Shown here: positions 1 to 5,341 of the stretch, piece after piece
Numbering within the stretch: position 1 is the stretch's first letter
How the letters are laid out: each line of letters opens with the position of its first letter
From: Bacillota bacterium
GTDB taxonomy: Bacteria; Bacillota; Clostridia; Lachnospirales; Cellulosilyticaceae
Length of the DNA stretch: 8,843 bases
NCBI GenBank assembly: GCA_023412455.1
Contig: JAEYNQ010000154.1
Location: forward strand, 1 to 8,843
Reading direction: 5' to 3'
The notes under the pieces: generated by a model
Seen by the model: only the letters and a program-made list of their open reading frames with translations
Databases searched by the model: none
What the model was told of the DNA's origin: nothing
Made by a program: the position numbers and the translations under genes

Positions 1-129
<129 letters not shown>

Positions 130-306
130 AGTTTGTCCATGCAACTTAAGTTGCTGGCTTATTACTTAGTACTAATAGTACTCATCGAACTTGTTAAACA
201 AGTTCTTGAATCGACTGGTTTTATGGTTACTATTTTGTTTTCAAAGTTCATTCTTAATTCTCACTTCTGAAAGTGAGCTTTATTGTTATCACTTGTGGGT
301 GACGAC
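130..306 (-). other. 16S rRNA transcribed leader with hairpins
   Basis: This is about 180 nt between the predicted transcription start (near 306-308) and the mature 16S 5' end. It has no credible coding content. It holds several inverted repeats: 260-266/271-277 (7 bp, 4-nt loop), 187-194/198-205 (8 bp, 3-nt loop), 168-173/177-182 (AGTACT twice around AAT) and the perfect 14-bp palindrome 141-154. Such elements are usual in rRNA leaders, where they shape folding, processing and antitermination. The assignment rests on position and visible pairing; processing sites are not known. Confidence 0.75.
237..250 (-). promoter_or_regulatory. boxA-like antitermination element in the rRNA leader
   Basis: The minus strand reads TGAACTTTGAAAAC. 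It resembles the boxA-type sequence TGTTCTTTGAAAAC found in Firmicutes rRNA leaders and spacers, which recruits NusB/NusE for antitermination. It lies ~110 nt upstream of the mature 16S end and just after the 260-277 hairpin, a position that fits the role. Function is inferred from similarity and location. Confidence 0.55.
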
Positions 307-313
307 TTGTATA

Positions 314-342
314 ATATTACACGACTAATCTACATATGTCAA
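314..342 (-). promoter_or_regulatory. rRNA operon promoter (sigma-A type)
   Basis: On the minus strand the -35 box is TTGACA (337-342), the spacer is 17 bp (320-336) and the -10 box is TAATAT (314-319). This is close to the vegetative sigma-factor consensus. Transcription should start near 306-308. The stretch just upstream (about 347-376) is almost pure A/T with A- and T-tracts, as expected for an UP element contacting the alpha subunit. Only one promoter is obvious, although many rRNA operons carry tandem ones; a second could lie in the leader but is not recognisable. Confidence 0.85.
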
Positions 343-399
343 CACCTTTTATAAAACTTTTTATAAATTTTTTCTTCCCCCCTTTTTTCTCCTATTTTA

Positions 400-408
400 T
401 GGTATGAT
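400..408 (+). promoter_or_regulatory. Extended -10 promoter of the DUF368 gene
   Basis: The plus strand has TG (400-401), one base, then TATGAT (403-408): the TGnTATAAT extended -10 arrangement. No good -35 hexamer lies at the usual spacing, where there is a C/T-rich run instead, and an extended -10 can compensate for that. The predicted start near 415 leaves a ~30-nt leader before the ATG at 444. The promoter is back to back with the rRNA promoter, with about 57 bp between the rRNA -35 box and the start of this element. Confidence 0.55.
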
Positions 409-443
409 AGAACAAATATTGTTCAAACATGAGGTGAATTAGA

Positions 444-1325
444 ATGTATATTATTCAATTTATTCGGGGTTTTTGTATGGCCCTTGCTGACAGTGTCCCT
501 GGTGTATCTGGCGGTTCAATTGCCTTTATTATGGGCTTTTATGATGAATTTATTAATTCTCTTAATACTTTAGTATCTAGTAATTCCTTAGCAGAAAAGA
601 AAAAAGCCATCCTTTTCTTATTGAAACTAGGGATAGGTTGGATTGTAGGTATGGTCTTATCTATACTTATTCTTTCTTCTCTTTTTGAAGAACAAATTTA
701 TGGTATTAGCTCTTTATTCATTGGCTTTATCCTTTTTTCTATTCCACTTATTGCCCAAGAAGAAAAAGAGCTTTTAACTAAAAACTATAAAAGTGGTATT
801 TTTGCTATTCTAGGTATTGTTCTTGTTATAGCTATTACTTACTTTAATCCAACAGGTGGCTCCAGTAGCCTAACACTTAATCAATTTTCTATTTCCCTTG
901 CCTTTTATGTCTTTTTTGTAGGAATGATTGCCATTTCTGCTATGGTACTTCCCGGCATTTCTGGCTCTACTTTGCTTTTGATTTTTGGGCTTTATGTTCC
1001 TGTCTTAAATGCTGTTAAAGCCTTCTTAAGCCTTGACTTTAGTGTTTTCCCTTTACTCTTTTGCTTTGGACTAGGGATTCTTGGTGGCATTGCCCTAACC
1101 ATACGTGGTATTCGTTACCTCTTAACCCATTATCGTAGGTCAATGATTTATTTTATATTAGGTTTAATGATTGGTTCCCTTTATGCTGTTTGTATGGGCC
1201 CAACAACATTGGAGACTCCCCAACCACCTATGAGTTTTGAAAACTTTAATATTCTACTATTTATTACAGGGGGCCTACTTATTATTGGCCTTGAAAAAAT
1301 AAAAGGAATCTCTCGTATCAAGTAA
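444..1325 (+). CDS. popT: DUF368 membrane protein, polyprenyl-phosphate transporter (PopT family)
   Basis: This 293-residue, very hydrophobic protein matches the DUF368 family. Members were identified as polyprenyl-phosphate (undecaprenyl-phosphate) transporters that return the lipid carrier to the cytoplasmic face of the membrane for reuse in cell-wall synthesis. The family hallmark is an internal duplication carrying two P-G-x-S-G motifs: SVPGVSGGS at residues 17-25, followed by IAFIMGFYDEF, and VLPGISGST at 168-176, followed by LLLIFGLYVP. About eight hydrophobic segments can be seen, roughly at 60-80, 86-104, 118-135, 148-168, 170-195, 200-220, 232-250 and 268-284. The ATG is preceded by GAGGTGA (431-437) with a 6-nt gap. 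It appears to be monocistronic, with its own extended -10 promoter, and it ends at the shared hairpin terminator. The family call is firm. The substrate is taken from characterised relatives, so the symbol is provisional. Confidence 0.9.
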   Translation: MYIIQFIRGFCMALADSVPGVSGGSIAFIMGFYDEFINSLNTLVSSNSLAEKKKAILFLLKLGIGWIVGMVLSILILSSLFEEQIYGISSLFIGFILFSIPLIAQEEKELLTKNYKSGIFAILGIVLVIAITYFNPTGGSSSLTLNQFSISLAFYVFFVGMIAISAMVLPGISGSTLLLIFGLYVPVLNAVKAFLSLDFSVFPLLFCFGLGILGGIALTIRGIRYLLTHYRRSMIYFILGLMIGSLYAVCMGPTTLETPQPPMSFENFNILLFITGGLLIIGLEKIKGISRIK

Positions 1326-1350
1326 AACCTCTTGGCTTATTTAAAAATGC

Positions 1351-1396
1351 AGAAAGGACGATTACAGGATTTTAAAACCTGGTAATCGTCCTTTCT
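1351..1396. terminator. Bidirectional intrinsic terminator between popT and ptsI
   Basis: A long stem is formed by 1351-1368 (AGAAAGGACGATTACAGG) and 1378-1396, which are complementary apart from one bulged base, around a 9-nt A/T loop. On the plus strand it is followed by ATTTTTATTTATT (1397-1409). On the minus strand the other arm is followed by GCATTTTTAAAT. Both convergent genes therefore have a hairpin plus a T-rich tail: popT ends 25 bp before it and ptsI ends 40 bp before it. Confidence 0.9.
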
Positions 1397-1436
1397 ATTT
1401 TTATTTATTGGGTCCTAATTTCCTATTCAAACTCTC

Positions 1437-3053
1437 TTATTGGTGTTCTAAAAGAATCTTTTTAGCTGCTAAAATAGAGGTAGCACTCATGGAAAATTCA
1501 TCTAATCCGTATTCTAAAAGGGTTGGAATAGCAGCTTCATCTCCAGCCATTTCGCCACACATACCCACCCATTTCCCTTGACTATGGGCCCCGTCTATGG
1601 TCATTTTAATTAATCGCAAAACGGCTGGATGCATGGTATTGTATAAGTAAGCTACCTTTTCACTCATTCGATCGGTAGCAAGGGTATACTGAATAAGATC
1701 ATTGGTTCCAATAGAAAAGAAGTCTACTTCCTTAGCCAATTCATCGGCCATAAGGGCTGCTGCTGGAATTTCTATCATTATGCCCCACTCTATGTCTTCT
1801 GAATAAGCTTGTCCTTCTTGGGTAAGTTCTTTCTTACAGATTTCCACTACACCCATAGCTTGCTTAAATTCTTCCATACCAGAAATCATCGGAAACATAA
1901 CTGCTAGCTTTCCATAAACAGACGCACGAAGAAGTGCACGGAGTTGTATCTTAAAGAGTTCTTGTTGATCCAGACAAAGTCTTATCGCTCTGTAACCTAA
2001 GAAAGGATTCATTTCCACTGGAAGGGGTAAATAAGGCAAGGTTTTATCCCCACCTATATCTAAAGTGCGAATCACTACCTTTTTATTTTGCATTTTTTCT
2101 AATACAAATTTATAACTTTCAAATTGCTCCTCTTCCGTAGGTGCTTGCTCTCTATCCATATAAAGAAACTCTGTTCTAAAAAGGCCGATACCCTCTCCAC
2201 CATTGGCTAAGACTTGTAAAACATCTTCTGGCTTACCAATGTTGCCACATACTTCTACTCTTTTTCCCTGCTTAGTCACTACTTGGACATCTTTTAACTT
2301 GGCTAATTCTTTTTGATTGGCCTTAAAGCAACTTTGTTTCTCTCTATAAACCTTAAGAGTTGTCTCATCCGGGTTAATAATGGCAATTCCTTCAATCCCA
2401 TCTATAATAAGGGTATCTCCATTTTTTACACAAGAAGTTATATCTTTAAGTCCTACTACGGCTGGTATTTCTAGAGTTCTAGCCATAATGGCCGAATGAG
2501 AAGTCCTCCCACCTGTATCTGTTAAGAAACCCACTACTTTTTCTGGGTCAAGCTGAGCTGTATCCGAAGGTGTTAAATCATGGGCCACAACAATTGTCTC
2601 TGGCTCGCTTACTTCTAACCCCATGGTATGTCCTGCAACATTGGCCATTAAACGCTTGGAAACATCTCTAATATCTGCTGCCCTTTCTCTCAAATAAGGA
2701 TCGTCTATGGCTTCGAATAAGGTCACTAGCTGAGTCGTTATCTTGTCAATGGCCTTAAGGGCATTTATTTTATAGGTATTTATTTCATTTTGAATGGTGT
2801 CTATATATTCTGGATCTTCTAAAATAAGGAGGTGAGCTTCAAATACTGCTGCTTCCATCTCACCTATGTTGATTCTAGTCTTTTCTTTTATACTTCCTAA
2901 TTGTTCTTTAGAAAGTTGAATAGCCTCTTTTAGCTTTTCAACTTCTAATGAAGAATCTTCTATTATTTCATCTGAAATGTTTATCTCTTGTTCTTCATAT
3001 AGAAATACCTTCCCCATTGCATAGCCCTTGGATGCGGCAATCCCTTTTTTCAT
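1437..3053 (-). CDS. ptsI: Phosphoenolpyruvate-protein phosphotransferase (PTS Enzyme I)
   Basis: Enzyme I takes phosphate from phosphoenolpyruvate and passes it to HPr, the first step of the sugar PTS; it is a soluble dimer. All key elements are present: the phosphohistidine loop GGRTSHSAIMAR with His186, preceded by DLTPSDTAQL; the PEP-binding arginines in GLFRTEFLYM (Arg293) and IRTLDIGGDK (Arg329); the Mg/PEP-site SIGTNDLIQYTLATDR (Asn451, Asp452); and the catalytic cysteine in GMCGEMAGDE (Cys499). Order: N-terminal HPr-binding/phosphohistidine region (about 1-220), linker, then the C-terminal TIM-barrel PEP domain (about 255-530). At 538 residues it is ~35 shorter than the Bacillus and E. 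coli enzymes (~570-575); it stops soon after DEFSMSATSIL and lacks the usual C-terminal helices. The start is supported by AGGAGGAGGA (3061-3070), 7 nt before the ATG. It lies 46 nt after ptsH and is almost certainly co-transcribed with it. Confidence 0.97.
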   Translation of the reverse strand: MKKGIAASKGYAMGKVFLYEEQEINISDEIIEDSSLEVEKLKEAIQLSKEQLGSIKEKTRINIGEMEAAVFEAHLLILEDPEYIDTIQNEINTYKINALKAIDKITTQLVTLFEAIDDPYLRERAADIRDVSKRLMANVAGHTMGLEVSEPETIVVAHDLTPSDTAQLDPEKVVGFLTDTGGRTSHSAIMARTLEIPAVVGLKDITSCVKNGDTLIIDGIEGIAIINPDETTLKVYREKQSCFKANQKELAKLKDVQVVTKQGKRVEVCGNIGKPEDVLQVLANGGEGIGLFRTEFLYMDREQAPTEEEQFESYKFVLEKMQNKKVVIRTLDIGGDKTLPYLPLPVEMNPFLGYRAIRLCLDQQELFKIQLRALLRASVYGKLAVMFPMISGMEEFKQAMGVVEICKKELTQEGQAYSEDIEWGIMIEIPAAALMADELAKEVDFFSIGTNDLIQYTLATDRMSEKVAYLYNTMHPAVLRLIKMTIDGAHSQGKWVGMCGEMAGDEAAIPTLLEYGLDEFSMSATSILAAKKILLEHQ

Positions 3054-3099
3054 GAAATCTTCCTCCTCCTACTCTCTTAGGTCTCTTTATTTCTGGTTC

Positions 3100-3363
3100 C
3101 TAAGCTTCATTAATCGATTCAATAAATGCTGCTACTTTTTTAGCTGCTTTTTCTTCATCTTCTCCCTCTGCAATAACTTGTATTTCTGCATTGGCTGGAA
3201 TTCCCATAGCAAGTAAGGCAATTAAACTTTTCGCATTGCCTTGTTTATCACCATATTTTAAGGAAATACTTGATTTAAAAGCGGATGCTTCTTTACAAAT
3301 AAGTGTAGCTGGTCTTGCATGTAATCCTGTTGGGTTAATAAGTTTTATTGTTAATGTCGTCAT
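3100..3363 (-). CDS. ptsH: Phosphocarrier protein HPr
   Basis: This 87-residue protein has normal HPr length. HPr accepts phosphate from Enzyme I on His15 and passes it to sugar-specific EIIA domains. The active site is NPTGLHARPA with His15 and Arg17. The second signature, NAKSLIALLAMG, carries Ser46, the residue that HPr kinase/phosphorylase phosphorylates in Firmicutes so that HPr can act as CcpA co-repressor; this version is therefore expected to work in catabolite control as well as transport. The start is supported by GAGGAGA (3368-3374) a few bases before the ATG. It is the first gene of a ptsH-ptsI operon, with a good promoter at 3456-3483. No EII gene, crr or hprK lies in the window, so HPr serves transporters encoded elsewhere. 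Confidence 0.97.
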   Translation of the reverse strand: MTTLTIKLINPTGLHARPATLICKEASAFKSSISLKYGDKQGNAKSLIALLAMGIPANAEIQVIAEGEDEEKAAKKVAAFIESINEA

Positions 3364-3455
3364 GTTGTCTCCTCTTTCTTAACTCCTACGTAAAGGAATA
3401 CGCATGGATTGGATGGGTTAATCTTTTTTAATTATTCTTACCCAAATACTTTTAT

Positions 3456-3483
3456 ATTATAATCGATGCTCTTTAAGTTACAA
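3456..3483 (-). promoter_or_regulatory. Promoter of the ptsH-ptsI operon
   Basis: The minus strand has -35 TTGTAA (3478-3483), a 16-bp spacer and a perfect -10 TATAAT (3456-3461). Transcription should begin near 3449, giving a ~85-nt leader before ptsH. That leader contains a weak bulged stem (GGGTAA near 3430 pairing with TTAACCC) but no recognised riboswitch. A cre-like sequence lies just upstream (3493-3506). Confidence 0.7.
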
Positions 3484-3484
3484 A

Positions 3485-3522
3485 CAACTAGTTTTTAACG
3501 CTTTTGTAAATTTTTCTAGTTG
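3485..3522 (-). terminator. Inverted repeat after degV, weak terminator or operator candidate
   Basis: CAACTAG at 3485-3491 and CTAGTTG at 3516-3522 form a 7-bp inverted repeat around a 24-nt A/T-rich loop, 9 bp after the degV stop codon. On the degV strand the stem is followed by TTTGTAA, only a short T run. The long loop and weak tail make efficient termination doubtful. The repeat directly abuts the ptsH -35 box and encloses a cre-like core, so a regulatory role is an equal possibility. Confidence 0.3.
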
Positions 3523-3531
3523 AAGTTGATT

Positions 3532-4398
3532 TTACAATTCTCGTTTCATAAACATAACCCCCAATGCTCCTGGTCCTGTGTGAGAACCAATGACTGCTCC
3601 AATATAGGAAAGTTGAATAGAAGCATCTTCATTTTCCTCTAAAAGCATTTCTTTAAGAGCCAATGCATCCTCTTCACAATCACCATGGGTAACAAAAATC
3701 TCTGGAACATCTTTACCTACCCACTCTTTTTTCACCTGTTCTGCTAAATAGCGTAGGGCTTTCTTACGTCCTTTTACCTTTGCTAGGGGTGCTAATTTTC
3801 CTCCTTCTACAACTTGTAAAATAGGTTTGATATGAAGCAATCCACCTACAAAAGCTGCGCTTCCTGAAATCCGTCCACCTCGTTTCAAAAATTCTAAATC
3901 CTCTACCGTAAATAAATGAGCGATTCGCCCTTTATGCTCTTCGATCCATGCAACCAGCTCTTCAAAGGGCATACCTTGTTCTATTTTTTGCTGTGCTAAA
4001 TAAATAAGTAAGCCTAAACCTGATGCACCACACTCTGAATCAAGTACTCTAAACTTGGCATGGGGATAAATACTTTTCAAATGGTGCTCTACTCCTAATG
4101 CATTAGTAAAGCTCCCACTTAGTCCTCCTGAAATACCTAAATAGATAAATTCTTCCCCTGCCTCTATAAGCTTTTTAAAATTCTCTTCAAAAGTATAGCT
4201 ATTAGTGAGGGAAGTAGATGGCCTTTCCCCTTGTCTAAGTTTTTTATAAAACTCTACATGAGAAAGAGTTTGACCTAAATCATCCTTTATAAATTCTCCC
4301 CCTAGATTTACTTCTAATGGGATAAGATGAATTTGTTTTTCTAAAATATACTCCCTTGTTAAATCACATGATGAATCTGTTACAAGCTTTATTCCCAT
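3532..4398 (-). CDS. DegV family protein, fatty-acid-binding subunit FakB-like
   Basis: This 288-residue protein has normal DegV length. DegV/FakB proteins bind one fatty acid and present it to the kinase FakA, which makes acyl-phosphate for phospholipid synthesis. Visible family motifs in order: VTDSSCDL (6-13) at the N-terminus; RPSTSLTN (59-66) with the threonine expected to contact the carboxylate; GISGGLSGSFTNA (88-100), the SxLSGS loop; the block at 163-178 with LEFLKRGGRIS; and GSHTGPGALGV (271-281) with His273. In solved FakB structures a Thr, a Ser of the SGS loop and a His at these places hold the fatty-acid head group; all three are conserved here. AAGGAGG (4404-4410) supports the ATG. 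It has its own strong promoter. No fakA (DhaK/DhaL-type kinase) is nearby, which is common because FakB genes are often scattered. The chain specificity cannot be read from the sequence. Confidence 0.93.
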   Translation of the reverse strand: MGIKLVTDSSCDLTREYILEKQIHLIPLEVNLGGEFIKDDLGQTLSHVEFYKKLRQGERPSTSLTNSYTFEENFKKLIEAGEEFIYLGISGGLSGSFTNALGVEHHLKSIYPHAKFRVLDSECGASGLGLLIYLAQQKIEQGMPFEELVAWIEEHKGRIAHLFTVEDLEFLKRGGRISGSAAFVGGLLHIKPILQVVEGGKLAPLAKVKGRKKALRYLAEQVKKEWVGKDVPEIFVTHGDCEEDALALKEMLLEENEDASIQLSYIGAVIGSHTGPGALGVMFMKREL

Positions 4399-4440
4399 GA
4401 TGTCCTCCTTGTTAGTCTAGCTTTTATAGAATGAGTCCTT

Positions 4441-4469
4441 AGTATATAGTAATTATCCATGATTGTCAA
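4441..4469 (-). promoter_or_regulatory. Promoter of the degV/fakB gene
   Basis: On the minus strand: -35 TTGACA (4464-4469), a 17-bp spacer (4447-4463) and -10 TATACT (4441-4446). It sits 13 bp beyond the stop codon of the GDT1-family gene, with no terminator hairpin between them, so read-through from that gene would add to its output. Confidence 0.8.
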
Positions 4470-4482
4470 AGTTTTACATTTC

Positions 4483-5160
4483 TTATTGAGGTTTTAAAGA
4501 GGTTTGCCTTTCTCTACGTCGTAACTCCTTGATTTCCAGCACAAAAAGTGTAACAAGTAATGCCCCTATAATTAAGAGTGTTCCTTTATTCACCTTTGCC
4601 AAAAGAATGGGAACAAGCTTAAGCATACTAAATACAAAAAACAGACAAGCTGAAATAAGACGAAGCTTTAAGGGTGAAATACATTTTCTTAGCTTCCCAC
4701 CTATTATAATACCCAAACTACTTACTAAAACCATGGCACTTACCGTCCCTAGTAATAGCGCAAGAGGATAATGGGTCTCCATGGCCAAAGTAATAGTTGT
4801 AAGCTGTGTTTTGTCTCCTAATTCACCTACAAAAAAAGCTCCCATGACAACTAAAATGGGCCAACTATAGCTACTTATTTGTTCTTGTTTTTCATTTTTA
4901 TCTTGCTGTAAGGACGTAAATGCAAAGTATAGAAAGGCTATACTCGCCACAAGAGATAAACACTCTATTGAAATAATATTGCCCAGGGTTACTCCGATGA
5001 TTAGTGCTAAACCATGATTGAGTAAAATCCCTAAAAACACCCCTATCAAAACCTCTTTCATTCTATAACGTGAAGCAAATAACAGAGCTAAAAATTGAGA
5101 TTTGTCTCCCATCTCCGCCATAAATACCAATAAAAAAGCACCCAACATTTCTTTTAACAT
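4483..5160 (-). CDS. GDT1/TMEM165 (UPF0016) family cation transporter
   Basis: This 225-residue membrane protein has the two inverted repeats typical of the family, each with an E-x-G-D-K-[ST] motif: AEMGDKSQFLALLFASRY starting at residue 15 (Glu16, Asp19) and GELGDKTQLTTITLAM starting at 112 (Glu113, Asp116). These acidic residues form the cation site. Characterised members move Mn2+ and Ca2+: yeast Gdt1, cyanobacterial Mnx and bacterial MneA-type manganese exporters. About six membrane segments are visible (roughly 5-30, 37-60, 65-83, 100-125, 135-155, 165-210), with a hydrophilic loop at 85-98 and a basic, cytoplasmic-looking C-terminal tail (KELRRRER). AAGGAGG (5168-5174) lies 7 nt before the ATG. 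It diverges from the permease gene, and degV follows on the same strand. Mn2+ export is the best guess from the family, and it is not proven here. Confidence 0.9.
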   Translation of the reverse strand: MLKEMLGAFLLVFMAEMGDKSQFLALLFASRYRMKEVLIGVFLGILLNHGLALIIGVTLGNIISIECLSLVASIAFLYFAFTSLQQDKNEKQEQISSYSWPILVVMGAFFVGELGDKTQLTTITLAMETHYPLALLLGTVSAMVLVSSLGIIIGGKLRKCISPLKLRLISACLFFVFSMLKLVPILLAKVNKGTLLIIGALLVTLFVLEIKELRRRERQTSLKPQ

Positions 5161-5341
5161 TCTCGCTCCTCCTTAAAAGCTTTTTCACGATTTATGTGTT
5201 CGTCCCCCTTTTACTATATGCATTTAGTACCCCCAATCATTATTATTTAGACTTAAAATCAGGAATTAATTTTAAAAAATGGTGCACTCTAATAATAATT
5301 TTAATGCGTGATTAGTCACAGCTCTTATTGGGAGGCTTATT
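5161..5341. other. Divergent intergenic region between the GDT1-type gene and yjeM
   Basis: This is 181 bp of strongly A+T-rich DNA that must carry promoters for both flanking genes. Towards yjeM, TAATAA-like -10 candidates lie at 5290-5298, with only a poor TTTTAA -35 (5270-5275). Towards the GDT1-type gene, a TATAGT (about 5212-5217) could be a -10 but lacks a recognisable -35. A small imperfect dyad, GTGA-TTAG-TCAC, lies at 5308-5319, just upstream of the yjeM ribosome binding site. The yybP-ykoY manganese riboswitch, often found before this transporter family, is not recognisable. The GDT1-side leader is also short for it. Confidence 0.4.

Noticed and set aside
3028..3382. Two ~62-codon plus-strand frames over ptsH and the ptsI start
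   Set aside because: They are antisense to clearly functional, conserved genes and lack ribosome binding sites.
3383..3387. Second AGGAG upstream of ptsH
   Set aside because: It is 19 nt from the ptsH ATG, too far, and no in-frame start follows it. The GAGGAGA nearer the ATG is the functional site.
3379..3405. Eight-codon leader peptide (MRIPLRRS) just before ptsH
   Set aside because: There is no Shine-Dalgarno before its ATG and no attenuator hairpin after it. A frame this short is expected by chance.
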